Shown here piece after piece: positions 23,823 through 35,300 of a stretch of 64,000 nucleotides of DNA; positions within the stretch are counted from its first letter, which is position 1, and each line of letters starts with the position of its first letter. Below the pieces are notes generated by a model. The model was not told where the DNA came from and searched no databases. It saw only the letters and a list, made by a program, of their open reading frames with translations. Origin of the DNA: Hyposmocoma kahamanoa (taxonomy: Eukaryota > Arthropoda > Insecta > Lepidoptera > Cosmopterigidae). A program made the position numbers and the translations under genes. The DNA lies in NCBI RefSeq assembly GCF_003589595.1, contig NW_020653851.1, positions 20,960,907 to 21,024,906 of the forward strand, read 5' to 3'.

Positions 23823-24295
23823 ATCGAAGGAATTTTTTCTGAGTGTTCGATCTTTGTATTAATAATTATAACAAACTAGTGGAGTAATTTCACAAAAAAT
23901 AATTGAATATCAATTCAATAAACATTTAATTAATACAGTGAATAGCGACATCTCTCGCCAGGACTGGTAGCTGTAAAGGTACTAACTGGGTGATAAATCT
24001 GTTAAAGATTTCTCATAGATGGTGCTACGACTAAAAAGTTGTTGAAAGACCAAGTACAAAGACACGACGCAAGCACATAGAAAAATTCGTGAGGTCCGTT
24101 GGTTCGTTCCGTGGCTTAGTTGGTATAGCGTCTGGCACGGTATGCAAGAAGACGTCGGTTCGTATCCGACCGGATCGAAGGAATTTTTTCTGAGTGTAAT
24201 TTTCTGAGTGTTCGATCTTTGTATTAATAATAATTATAACAAACTAGTGGAGTCATTTCACAAAAAATAATTGAATATCAATTCAATAAAAATTT
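23823..24295 (+). repeat. family C: tRNA-like body between direct repeats
   Basis: Module (23823-23930, GATCTTTGTATTAATAATTA ... TATCAATTCAATAAA), body (23931-24178), module again (24179-24295). The body ends in a tRNA-like sequence with box A TGGCTTAGTTGG and box B GGTTCGTATCC. TTCGTTCCG can pair with CGGATCGAA as an acceptor stem. Confidence 0.82.
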
Positions 24296-24599
24296 AAGAA
24301 AAATGTATATTTTTTGAAGATGGAGAAAACGGGATTCGTATCTAATTTTTTAACGATTTGCATCAAATGAAGAAGTGATAACTGAACCAGAGGCTTATTT
24401 TTCCGTATGACAAAAAAAAATGTATGAGTTGAAGAAGGTGGGATATCACTAGTCAATTGTGTAAGAGATTACGTAGAAAATAAATAATAATTTAAAAACA
24501 ATGTTTCTTTACTTCTTATAAACCTAGTTATCGTATGTATATATATAGATTGTGTTACAAGTTTTCTGTATACAGTGAATGGGAATTACATTAGTCATC

Positions 24600-24725
24600 C
24601 AGAGGAAAATTCATTTAGTCATCGGGGTAATGATACCGAAAATGTATGCCATTGCTGATCGACGTCTTGCGTGAACTCAGCCACTTCATTATGATAGCTA
24701 GGTAGGTCAAACGGCAAGAGCTGTA
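24600..24725. repeat. dispersed repeat (partner of 12690-12975)
   Basis: TTGCTGATCGACGTCTTGCG TGAACTCAGCCACTTCATTA TGATAGC aligns with 12.77 kb and stops at an A repeat. Confidence 0.65.
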
Positions 24726-24745
24726 AACATGAAAGTAAACTTACT

Positions 24746-25055
24746 TTAGCAGTAGAGCTCCTTGTGTAAGAGTTCGTCCAGGGAAGTACTGCCACCTTAC
24801 CTATTTCTGCCTCCAAGCAGTAATGTTAGCATTACTGCGTTTCGGTTTTGAAGGGTAAAGGTGCTGGTGAAATTACAGGCACATGGGACTTGTCGACTTG
24901 TGTTTCAGGGTGACAGGCAAAGTGGTAGTGCCCCTCAGACCTTTGCGATTTAAAGTTCTGAGTGGGACTGCAACTGTTATGTACAGGCGTGTAGCTTACC
25001 ATCAAGCGTACGACTCGTTAGTCCCGTCACATGATATTATAAAAATAAAATAAAC
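24746..25055 (+). repeat. family A repeat
   Basis: Full length, ending CCCGTCACATGATATTATAA AAATAAAATAAAC, then A-rich sequence running into a family C copy. Confidence 0.88.
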
Positions 25056-25107
25056 AATTTAAAAACAAAAAACAAAACAAAATGAGCAACCACAAACAAA
25101 ATATTTT

Positions 25108-25550
25108 TTTTTCTGAGTGTTCGATCTTTGCATTAATAATTATAACAAACTAGTGGAATAATTTCACAAAAAATAATTGAATATCAATTCAATAAAAATT
25201 TAAAATACAGTGAATAGCGACATCTCTCGCCAGGGCTGGAACTGTAAGGATCTAACTGGGTGATAAAACTTTCATAGATTTCTCATAGATGGTGCTACGA
25301 CTAAAAAGTCATTGAAAAAACCAAATACAAAGATACGACGCAAGCACATAGAAAAATTCGTGAGGTCCGCTGGTGCGTTCCGTTGCTTAGTTGGCATAGC
25401 GTCTAGCACGGTAAGCTAGAAGACGTCGGTTTGAATCCGGCCGGAGCGAGGAATTTTTCTGAGTGTTCGATCTTTGTATTAATAATTATAACAAACTAGT
25501 GGAATAATTTCACAAAAAAGTCATTGAATATCAATTCAATAAAAATTTAG
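25108..25550 (+). repeat. family C, module-body-module
   Basis: Module 25108-25203, body 25204-25445 with tRNA-like part (GGTTTGAATCC), module 25446-25550. Follows an A repeat. Confidence 0.82.
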
Positions 25551-26194
25551 AATAAACAAATTTTTTATCTCTGAAATTATTTTCATGGAATATATATTTT
25601 TAAATATTCATCATTTAATTTAATAAATCATAATTTCAACATAATTATAATACAGCAACATGGAAAGCAATTTAGAAAACTCGACCTACACGTTAATTAA
25701 CTTTCTTGGAATTTTTAAATCTAATTACTGGCATTAAAATTATAAAAAAAAATATTGTAGAATAAAATAAAGTAAATTGTACCGTTCTACTATTATATAG
25801 TTATTAATTATGCAGACATCGAAGGCAGATGTAATATGTGCATTCGGAGCCAAAAACAGTACCTCTACCACGAAATTACTCTGGCAGTTGTCGCTAAAAT
25901 ATAAAACGTCCCTAGCTGTCATAAGAAGAAACAACATTTTGGATACAAATATTTTACACGGTCGCTAGCGAGAACTGTCGCAGTAATCTCATGATAATGG
26001 CGTAGGGCATAGTTGTTTACTTTGCGAGAGTTGTATTTCCAACACTAGATTAGTGTGGGTGAGTGGGTATATGATGGTTACTGAAGGTAAGGTATTGATT
26101 AACTCCAGACCTTCACTAATTGCGAATTAATGACACAAGAGCCAAAAACTTGGACTGCTATTTGGGATGGCATAGGAGTATGTAGATGTACCTA

Positions 26195-26790
26195 TACGTA
26201 TACATACGGCAATTCCGTTTTCCTTTGGTAATGCCGCCGATATTAGCAGAATCTTTGTCCGGAAGAAACGTGCGGTGCTTTGAGAGATAAGTTTAAAGAG
26301 ATTAACATTCAGTACATTTACGAAAATGTTATTCATGTTCAGAAGAATAGTATTTTAAATTAAAAATAGTGAGACATAACATTAACACGAGGAATAAAAA
26401 TAATTGGAATTCTTCCAATTCAGCTATTCTTGACGTCGTCCTCACAAAGTTATTTAAGAAGCAATGTATAAGCTTGTATAATAAGATTCCGGTTGATATT
26501 CAAAATTTGCCATTTACGTTGTTTAAAACTATAGTAACAGCCACAGCTTCTGCGTATTTGGATGACAAGAATCTGTTGTACTCACCCGTTTAAGATCTAA
26601 GATGATCTACGATGTTTCAATCTAAGATGTTTGAAATAAATATTGTAAATGTTAATGTAAATGTATAAAAATGTTAAAACAATGTTAAGCAACTGTATAG
26701 TTTCTAGCTCATTCTTCTCAGGGGACTCTGCCTTACGAATGAGCAGTAGAGTTTAAGATACAGATGATTGGAATTTGAATTTGAATCATA
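26195..26790 (+). mobile_element. 3' fragment of the same LINE family
   Basis: The sequence follows 54130-54838 with two internal deletions and scattered changes: the AATGCCGCCGATAT block, the RHNINTRNKNN peptide, YNKIPVDIQNLPFT and AYLDDKN, then a UTR ending in GGAATTTGAATTTGAATC. It contains no catalytic part. Confidence 0.85.
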
Positions 26791-28180
26791 ATCGTAACGT
26801 ATGCTGAGGTATATAGAGTGAGTTCTTGCACACCTAGTGATTTACCAGTCTTGATCTTTAGGATCACGCCATATCGTACGAGTATACCTATTCCGGTAAC
26901 TATCGATGTGTAACTGATCGATCGCGAAGTAAATTCGTTCAGGGGACTTGCCGAGAAAGAGCTGCAATGCCCAAAACACAGTGCAAATAGCAGGAATATT
27001 GTGACACGTCGGTTACAGGGAGGTTGTTATATTGATTCATTTTGGATCTTACAGTTCTACTTAATTAATTGGCTCCTTGGGGTTGGACTATGAAACTCTG
27101 CAGATCTTCACGTGTCGTGGTCCCGTTACTGTGGCAAAGCTACCATGATCTTATGGTGTCAGATGCGTATTTCTGGTGAGTTCCACGCGTAAATTCGGCC
27201 AAGATTCGGAGTAGTCTAGAAATAGAAAAGCAGGCAAATGATAGTGGACTAGGAGGGAATAAGAAGACTGCAAAAAATTACACGGCTATCTCCCGAGTGA
27301 CGTCAAAGACGTATTTATGAGGTGTTGTTGGAAAGAGCCCTGAGCAATACGAAATGAATCCGATTCGTCTCGTATAACCAAGATGGTTCATTGGGCCTTG
27401 AAAGGGTGAAAGATTTTGTTCGGGGTACTCTAAATGTGTACAGTTTATACGCCTGTAAACAATACCCTATGAGGCATCAGTTTCGAGGGTGCGGGCATAT
27501 TATGCCTGAATCGAAGGTTGCAAAACGCGTCTTCCTTTTTCAACTTCAGAAAGATAGGTGAACACAAGTCGGCCAGTTAATGCAAAACAAGGATGTTCAG
27601 GAAGACTCATGAAAAATTGCGATATTGATCCCCAAATGTGGGTGGAAGTCCTCAGTCGAGACACTTTGTGTGTAACAAGGTGACGGAATTTGCAGAACAG
27701 AGACATTTATAGGTTCTCAAGGCTATAGCTCCTATAGTCTTATTTTACTACTTTGCCGACAGTGTCTATAAGATAGATAACATTAGCAACTGTAGCCATT
27801 TAAGGGTGAACAACAGTAGCTCTTGCCCAAAACAATAACACTCGCCGTCGCCGAAACCGACAACAATGTCGGAAACAATCAATCTAATTAAAGAACATCG
27901 CACACATTATTGATAATATGGGTATCATACGAGTATATAGGTATTTGTTTCCTGACGTAACTAATACATAACAGCCCCGATCAATATAAATTAATTACAT
28001 TTATTTCTCATCGACCCCATCGGAATATGTTCTCATGTGAACGACTGTGACGTCCATCAATTATATCAATATATAAACCTACATGTGGAAAAGTTTACAG
28101 GTATTCAAGGACAGTACGTCACATGTAATTAGATATTTAGGCACGTGTTGTTGGTCTTAAACTAATCTGGAGTTAACTTA
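26791..28180. other. unassigned, moderate GC
   Basis: Composition is less AT-rich at 26940-27720 than around it, and a 68-residue minus frame lies at 27500-27706, but no domain, splice pattern or repeat partner was found. Confidence 0.4.
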
Positions 28181-28433
28181 AGTCTAGGCCATACCGCAAA
28201 CGAAGCTACGCTAATTTGGCTTGGCTCACTTAGTTGCATGCAAAGGCAAGTTAAGAAAATATGTAGTATAAGTAGTGACGTGCTAGCAGGAGAGCGACGT
28301 ATTTTCCATAGTTTAGCGGGATCGTTGGGTTAGTTTAGTGAGCTCGGTTAACTTAGTTCGCGGTGCAAACGGATATTTGCCCCAGCTACATGAGCTAAGT
28401 TAGCTTAGCTTCGTTCGCGGTGTGGCCTGCGCT
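28181..28433. mobile_element. PIF/Harbinger-type MITE, 253 bp
   Basis: Ends AGTCTAGGCCATACCGCAAA and the inverted GCGGTGTGGCCTGCGCT. Flanked by TTA on both sides (28178-28180, 28434-28436), the 3-bp duplication typical of PIF/Harbinger. Contains repeated GAGCTAAGTTAGCTTAGC motifs. Confidence 0.82.
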
Positions 28434-28478
28434 TTACCTATACATTTTATGTCCCTATCTACCGACCCGAGAGATATG

Positions 28479-29105
28479 GTTTTCCGTAGAGATTACGGGC
28501 TCGACGACAAGACCAGGGTTCAGCGGGCGTCCGAGCCAAGTCCTCCGCCAATGATACGCCTTTGCGTCTCTGGTGGACCCGGACTTGGGTATGGACTCGC
28601 TGGGGTTTGTGGTTAGCTGCAGAGACGGACATGTTTGTCTACCCCGGTAGTGTATGTTCGGGGCGTCTGTCTCGTGGGCAGCTAGCGCGACTTAGTAGCG
28701 GTCTAGTTGAGGGCCTGAAGCAAGGAGACGCGCGGAGCACGTGAGTTGCCCTTAAATTGGAAGCTATGTTCGGACATTGTCGCAGGACACTGCGACTGGT
28801 ATCTCCGGCACTAGCCCGGAGAGCTAATAGAGGATAGGCTAGATATTCTCCACTCCCTCCAGCCGCTTAGGTTATTAGGAACTGGAGAGACGTCATTTTT
28901 CGGCGTCGGGAAGTGAGCGTGCCTTATCGCTCCGCCACCAATGATGAGATTTGGTGGTGGACTCAGAGTCGACGGCTTAGCGGTGGTAACCGCTAGTTGT
29001 GCAATGCGCAACGGGAAGTGAGCGTCTCTACAGTTCCGGTACCTGTTTGGAAAATAGGGAGGGTACTGTACGTGTGCCCGGGGCGGCTTACCCAAGGCAC
29101 TAGCC
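28479..29105 (+). repeat. family B GC-rich repeat, longest copy
   Basis: GC-rich, against an AT-rich background. Shared with the 31.2-kb copy: CGAGAGATATGGTTTTCCG, CGACTTAGTAGCGGTCTAGT, TCCGGACATTGTCGCAG-like block, CGGCGTCGGGAAGTGAGCG and CCACCAATGATGAGATTTGG. Open frames occur on both strands but none matches a family I know. Confidence 0.75.
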
Positions 29106-29344
29106 TCTCGAAGAACCGGATGAAGTCAAGTGACAGAGGTCTGTGACTACCCTGTACACTGGCTGACTTGGGGCCATAACCTGTACTTATAAGCTTCCCG
29201 TTGAGGGAACGCTATGTGTTGAATACCTATATTATACACCGGTTTCAGCATTGACATAACTCAAAAATGGCAAACGTGATAAGTAAAAAAAGTGACGATT
29301 CTATTTTTGAATTTTACACCCTAAGTATCAGTCATTGAAAATGA

Positions 29345-29620
29345 CAATAGCGGGGTTTACACACACGCTTTATCGCGTGTGATACAGTCAATCGTGTGCG
29401 ATTGAGCGTACGTGTAAAGATGTTAGAAGGAAAAGGCAATCGCGCGCGATTGCGCGCGAAGGCTTTCACGCGCGCAATCATGTACGCTCCTGGGGACCTA
29501 CTATGAGCTCTTATAGCAATTCTGTTTAAGCCCGTAACTTGGATAGATTGTCCATTCAATTTAGGTTTTCCGTCCGAAATCCGTTCACATGTTCTTTCAT
29601 AGTAAAATCGCATCATGACG
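29345..29620. mobile_element. CpG-rich foldback element
   Basis: GGGGTTTACACACACGCTTT followed by CGCGTGTG repeats and GCAATCGCGCGCGATTGCGC form strong local hairpins. The minus strand has a 94-residue frame without a recognised domain. Confidence 0.4.
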
Positions 29621-30467
29621 TGTCATTTCCATGCACATGGTGGTTTCATCTGTCAAAATAAGCAATTCAAAGAAAGTTACTCCGTGACTACCTTTTTTTT
29701 GACTATGTTGAGATTATGTTACATTTTTAAGAGATTTCGTTTAAGTTTTATAATATTTTCAGTTTCATAATTATATATTATGTTTTTAGGCTATATAGCC
29801 AATTGTCAATAAATAGAATAGGATAGAATGTGCACTAAGTCCGGTTCGATCCGATAAAATACGATTATAGCTTGTACATCTAGATAAAATGATCGCTGTG
29901 TCATTTCGGGCCGTCATTTCTAGGATTCGGAACAAATACGAATCGCATGCACTGCGGCGGTATATTTAAATATTTAAATGTTAGAGTGAAGTCGCCTGCT
30001 TCATTGGGTGGGAAAAGTTTTAAAAAGGGTATAAGTAAATAGGCTTTATGTCGGTGAGTTAAGGGCGACCGTTGCTTGAGTTGTGAGTAGAGTTAGCTAT
30101 ATAATGAAAAAAGGTAGACAACTTTTACGAAATGTTGATCTTTAATAAAAAGCTACGCCAAGACCGGACTTAACAACTTTTATCTACCGTATATTTTGGT
30201 TTACCCTTAAATTTCTTTGGTTAAGTTCGTTTTATTGATGCTCGTGGTTTGAAATCGGTCTAATAAATAAACTTTGATTTGTGATACGTAGGTAAGAATG
30301 TGATGCTTGTTAATAAGATTATATGGGGAAATTAAACATATCACCTTAAAGAATGAAAGTGACCTATCAAAAATTTATACTTTTGGGAATTCTTACGGAT
30401 AGTATGTTTTATAGTTGTCACATTTTCACATTATTTACAAAAACTAGTCGGTTTAAGGCACGTTTAT

Positions 30468-30690
30468 ACTGAAATTCTTCTTTGTCATTTGACCTAACTG
30501 GAATTAAGTATCTTTCAGATGTTATGACCTTATCAAGATTAAGCAGCTTTAATGGCGAAAGAGAGTCCTCAAAGCAATAAAGTAAGTTTTAAAAAGCGTT
30601 TATAAAAAATTAATGATGATTTAATTAGCCTCGATTGCTAATCCGTTACTTTTTCACCAACACACGTGTGGCGTTTGCATACAAATGCCG
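30468..30690. repeat. dispersed repeat, pair with 19905-20150
   Basis: ATTTGACCTAACTGGAATTA AG, TATCAAGATTAAGCAGCTTT and GTGGCGTTTGCATAC match the 19.9-kb copy. Confidence 0.65.
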
Positions 30691-30862
30691 TACTCAGCCA
30701 TTCTTGATCATTAGGTTAGTGTTTTGTTTTATATATATATTTTAATTTAATTTCTTGTTATGCGTTTTTATTCCCGCCTTTAATTTTTTCTGTGTGTTTC
30801 TCATTTATTACATTATGTTTTTTTTATGATACCCAGTGACGGCACGGACAAGACGTGCGTCT

Positions 30863-31164
30863 TTATTATTATTTAAAAAAATGCACATTTGACCTCCATC
30901 TCACCTGATGGATAGTGATAATGAAGTCGATGATATGGCATGCATACCAAAATATACCTTTTCACAAGCGCGTTGAAAATACGCAAGTTATAAAGTTCGG
31001 GGAATAAGTCTACATGTAGGGAATTCCACTCCTCAGCTGTTCGTCATATTAATGTGGAAGCGGAACGCTTCGAACGAATACTTGGAATATCCAAAACATA
31101 GGGGTGGCTCAGCTTACATCTAGTCCCCCGATGATGGAAAGGGAACGGAATTATATTATGCAAG
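30863..31164. repeat. family K repeat, inserted in A
   Basis: CTCACCTGATGGATAGTGAT, GTTCGGGGAATAAGTC and ACATAGGGGTGGCTCAGC align with 17.3 kb. Confidence 0.72.
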
Positions 31165-31200
31165 TCCATCTGGTGGTAAGCGACACGCCTGTTCATAGCA

Positions 31201-31897
31201 GTCCCGAGAGATAGTTTTCCGGAGAGACTACGGGCTCGACGGCAAGACAGGATACGGCGGGCGCCTGGGTCTGGCCCTCCGAGTGTCATACGCCTTCAAG
31301 GGCATCTCTGTCGGACCCGGACCCTGTGGTGCGTGGCCGGGGCGTTAATCCCGCACGCAGCTAGCACGACTTAGTAGCGGTCTAGTAGAGGGCCTGAGGC
31401 GAGGAGACGCGCGGGGCTCGTAAGTTACCGTTTAAGTCGGTAGCTATGTCCGGACATTGTCGCAGAACATTACTAATTGGCTTCTCCGGCACTAGCCCGA
31501 GACGCCGAGAGACGCCGTTCATTCGGCGTCGAGAAGTAAGCGCGCCTTAAAGCTCCGCCACCAATGAGGAGATTTGGTAGTCGACTTAGAGTCGACGGTT
31601 CAGCGGTGGCACCCTTTATTCGTGCGGAGCGCGACGGGAAGTGAGCGTGCCTATAGCTCCGATACCTATCTGGAAAACAGGGAGGGTGCTGTACGTGCAT
31701 CCAGGGCCTCTCACCAAAGGCTCTAGCCTTACAGAGAACCTGATGAAGTCCGCGCAAACGGGCTGATCCGGGGTTAGGGCCTGACTTAGATGTTTCTTGT
31801 GCGTGTTCGCTAGCACTGGTCATAGTGCCCTTCCCGCATAACCAAGAGGTTGATAGGGAGGGGCACCATAAACAAAACTTATGTAGAAAGATATGGG
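31201..31897 (+). repeat. family B GC-rich repeat, inserted in A
   Basis: Aligns with 28479-29105 over most of its length (CGACTTAGTAGCGGTCTAGT; GGAAGTGAGCGTGCC; GGAAAACAGGGAGGGTGCTG). Confidence 0.78.
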
Positions 31898-32576
31898 ACT
31901 GTCCAAAGCAGTGGCAGTACCATTCAGTGCTTTAAATCGCAAAGAACTGAGGGGCACTGCCACTGAGGCATAAGTTGACAAGTCCCATGTGCCTGTAATT
32001 TCACCAGCACCCTTACCTTTCAAAACTGGGACTCAGTATTCCTTGGCGGCTAAAATAGATAAGGTGGCAGTACTCTCTGTCTATATATAACACTTTTACA
32101 AGGAGCTCTAGGCTACTAGGTTATATCTATCTATTCTCATCAATCCACTACAAAGGAAGATATTATCGCCTCCCGCATTTATTGCTAGCTTTATTTAGGC
32201 CTTTCTTTCTTATCCCGTCTGTGAACGATAAATATTACAGTGAATCTTGAACTTGGCTGTAGTTCAAATGGGACACAATGGGTCACTCATCCCTAGGCAA
32301 TTTTCGATCCAATTATTATAATAGAACTGAATTATTATCGTCATAAAGATTTGTGTTGATCGATTGAATGGTATTTATTATTAATCTTTCTTTGTAGTGA
32401 ATGTAATGGAATTTGATAGTCAATATTCTCGCCTTATGTGAATAACTCGTATGTTTTCAGGAAAATTTTTGAATGTATTTTTTCAGGAAAGATAAGCACA
32501 CTCCTGTAAACCGTTCAGAGAGGTTTTATAAGAGGTTTTATAAGTTTTTTCTACGAGTAAATAAAATAATAAAACA

Positions 32577-32804
32577 CATTGACTTACAAATAAATGGACG
32601 ACGGGTCTAATACAAAAACCACGAAAAAAATGTCCCAAGTCAACCTATTCGAAATTTAAATTGTAATGTCATCGCAGTATCGCGCTGTCAGTAGAACAAA
32701 TGAAGACTAAAGCGGAGTGTGGCACTCTGTATACGATTTTAGCGCCTTACAAGTGCGGACACTTTTTAGCGCGGACCCGACATCCATATTATTGTAAGTC
32801 AATG
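32577..32804. mobile_element. hAT-type MITE, 228 bp, same family as 18849-19134
   Basis: Same CATTGACTTACAA ends and internal sequence (GACGACGGGTCTAATACAAA, AGCGCGGACCCGACAT) as the 18.8-kb copy with a 58-bp net deletion. A perfect 8-bp duplication ATAAAACA flanks it (32569-32576, 32805-32812). Confidence 0.93.
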
Positions 32805-32824
32805 ATAAAACACAACCAATATTT

Positions 32825-33965
32825 AAGAAAATATATTTGTTAACAACCTAACAAACTCAAACGCTACAAAACAAAAACCAAAGAGATAGAATAGAAGTGG
32901 CCAAGTACCGCTCAAATTTTAACCAATCTTTTTTTTTATAAAGGCCTATAGCCAGCTAGTCGGCTTGTCAAACCTTTATGCTTATTTAACCAATGAGGAG
33001 GCAGTAGAACGTTTGAGTAGTGTTAGCTGTAATTTGATATTATAGTTAGCAAAAATACAGCGTACTTTTTTGAAACTTATTATAGCTCTGTGGTTAGAAC
33101 TGTGTGTAATAATGAAATTCTTCAGTTCAGTAGCGAGTACTATAGACAATACAATTTTGATTCAGAACTAAAAAGAGCGCCTTTGTGATAATATGGTTTA
33201 TGAAATTATAGTTGACAGATTAAAATTAAGTAGTAGATAATAGTTATTTTTGATATAAGTGCGGAGAGTTAGTCATTATTCACGAGTCTCGAGGCTTCTT
33301 GGTCCGAGCCAGAGGCGAGAGGGTCAAGACGCGAGACAAGTGAAAATGACAAATCCGCACGTGTATCAAACGACGTTTTTTAATACATTTGCGAAAAAAC
33401 TATATTGAAAGTAAAATAAAACAGTATTTAAACAAAACTCATTTTCTGCTAGTAAATTAAAATAATGAAATACACCCACTGCAACCATTAGTTAAAAGTC
33501 TATGGAAATCTAGTTCTAACGTGCTGTTTTTGTTTATTTTCTGTAATATCGGTCTGTAACCACTTTTCTTATTATGAAGTCCTGGTACTTTTGTTTAAAC
33601 TTCTTTAGGAACCCGTGCACGGTAGTGAGATACAATTTATCTGTAATAAATACATAGAACAAATAAATATATACATAAAAATCTCGCCTGTCACCCATTC
33701 AGGGGTAGGCAGAGACTATTACTATTAGAGAGATACGTTCATTATATAGTATTTGTAAATAAATATAAGTTTTAATGACGAATGACTTATGTACGTCACA
33801 AAGCACATAAATATTAAATAAATATACAACTTCTTTAGTTCTATGTTTAAGACTTAAAACAACAGTAAATTTAAAAAAAACTGGAAAAATAAAAAGCACT
33901 AGTGCGAGAAATCCAACTTTCCGCACGATTTGTAGTTCGAAAAATACCACGTTTTGAGCAACTGT
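32825..33965. repeat. large duplicated segment, copy 1 (blocks X-Y-Z)
   Basis: Block X 32825-33235, Y 33235-33425, Z 33700-33965. They recur at 43550-43895, 42302-42740 and 42958-43175. Shared sequence includes CAGAACTAAAAAGAGCGCCT (X), CACGAGTCTCGAGGCTTCTT (Y) and GAAAAATACCACGTTTTGAG (Z). Confidence 0.85.
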
Positions 33966-33976
33966 ATTAAAAATAT

Positions 33977-34455
33977 TTTTTTCACCACACTAGCTCGCAA
34001 ACGTTTTCTTTCTCATAAGAAATCTGCGCGCAAAAGCGTTTTTTGCATGCTAGCGTGAAAAAAGTTTTCGAAATTCGAACTTGACGATGGACTGTGGTGT
34101 ACCTAAGTTTTTCTTTCAAAGAAAAAAAGATAATGACACGTTCAACTAACGCGATTTGAATTACTTATTTATGTAATATAAATGCCTTGGTATCTTATTA
34201 TTATTGACTTTAAATTGACAATGATAACTAATTGTGTTTATTAAATTATATCGATTCGTCGAAGAACTAAAATGATTTCAATAATCACTTAATCACACAA
34301 AATTATAAGTACAAGCGAGAATAAAAACTGATGAGGTGCAAATTCAGAACGCATCCGAAGACAAACTTTTTCTATTAATTTAAAAAAAACTGACGTTTTG
34401 TATTCTAACTGTTTTTCTTTCATCTACCATTTTCCTCGCTATAGTGAGGTGAAAT
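33977..34455. mobile_element. family G MITE
   Basis: Ends TTTCACCACACTAGCTCGCA and CCTCGCTATAGTGAGGTGAA A. The body aligns with the 8.4-kb copy and the similarity continues to about 34650 (CAGCAAAGTTGTTTTGCGT; TTGCATAACAAATA). Confidence 0.75.
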
Positions 34456-34794
34456 CTTGTGTGTTTCGCTCGGCAGCAAAGTTGTTTTGCGTTTCGTACC
34501 TTGCAACCGTCGCTACGCTCTGTAATCTATTTTTAAACCACTCGCTTGTGGTTCAATCTTAGCCACATTCGCTTGCTCAAGTTTTAATACGAGCACTCGC
34601 GTCAAACAGTGCAGCCTTGCATAACAAATATCTATTTTGCATGCCAGTCTTATTTTATGGCGAAAAGTTTGTTATCTCCACCACCATGTTTATAACTAAT
34701 CAATGTTTTGATTGATTAATAAGAAAGTGTCCTTTAAACTATAGTTAACACGTGTTGTTTGTTACCATTCAAATTAGTTAAATTATACTTTTTT

Positions 34795-35001
34795 TATGAT
34801 ACCAAGTGACACAAGCGCCTGTCATCCTGAGCCATAAGTTGCATAAGGCGAAATTGCAAATGCTTGCAATTTCGCCAGCACCCTTACCCTTCAAAAGCGA
34901 AACACAGTAATGCTGACATTACTGCTTGGTGGCAGAAATAGGTAAAGGGCAGTACTTCCCTGGACGAACTCTTTCAGATGGAGCTCCAATGCTACTAAAA
35001 A
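34795..35001 (-). repeat. family A repeat, internally deleted
   Basis: GATACCAAGTGAC is joined directly to CGCCTGTCATCCTGAG; the 5' end CTGGACGAACTCTTTC is present. Confidence 0.83.
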
Positions 35002-35149
35002 CTCTTTAGGATGCTACATTACTCTAATAAAAATTAATATTTATAGACGGCCTAATAAAAGTTACCTAAAACAATATATGTAAAAATGCGTAAACGGTGT
35101 TTTCATTTTACAATGAAGAATTATGCTGATATAATTATAGAAATTACCA

Positions 35150-35300
35150 GATTTGACGACTTCTGTTGCCCAGTGACTAATATTGAGGGCGCTATATGAT
35201 GAGGTCCCGGGTTCAATTCCTACAGGGATCAATTTGGGAAAATAAATTTCAAAATTAATCCTGATCTGGGTGTGCTGCGTAGTATCCTGTAATTAGTTAA
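35150..35300 (+). mobile_element. SINE-like sequence
   Basis: GAGGTCCCGGGTTCAATTCC (box B-like) followed by GGGATCAATTTGGGAAAATA AATTTC, a pattern seen in another lepidopteran SINE group. Confidence 0.5.

Larger units (their letters stand above)
30825..32129 (-). repeat. family A repeat split by K and B insertions
   Basis: A pieces lie at 30825-30862, 31165-31200 and 31898-32129, in the right order for one minus copy. Family K (30863-31164) and family B (31201-31897) fill the gaps. Confidence 0.82.

Noticed and set aside
24105..24180. Family C tRNA-like sequence as a functional tRNA
   Set aside because: No proper anticodon arm can be drawn and copies vary in box B; it is a retroposon-type relic.
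28422..28744. Plus frames of 60-64 residues in the GC-rich block as genes
   Set aside because: They begin inside a MITE or lie in repeat family B, and the second B copy does not keep the frame.
28479..31897. GC-rich blocks as bacterial transfer
   Set aside because: They are repeated in the window, once inside another repeat, so a mobile element explains them better.
35211..35230. GGTTCAATTCC as a tRNA T-arm
   Set aside because: No matching D-arm or acceptor stem; fits a SINE head.
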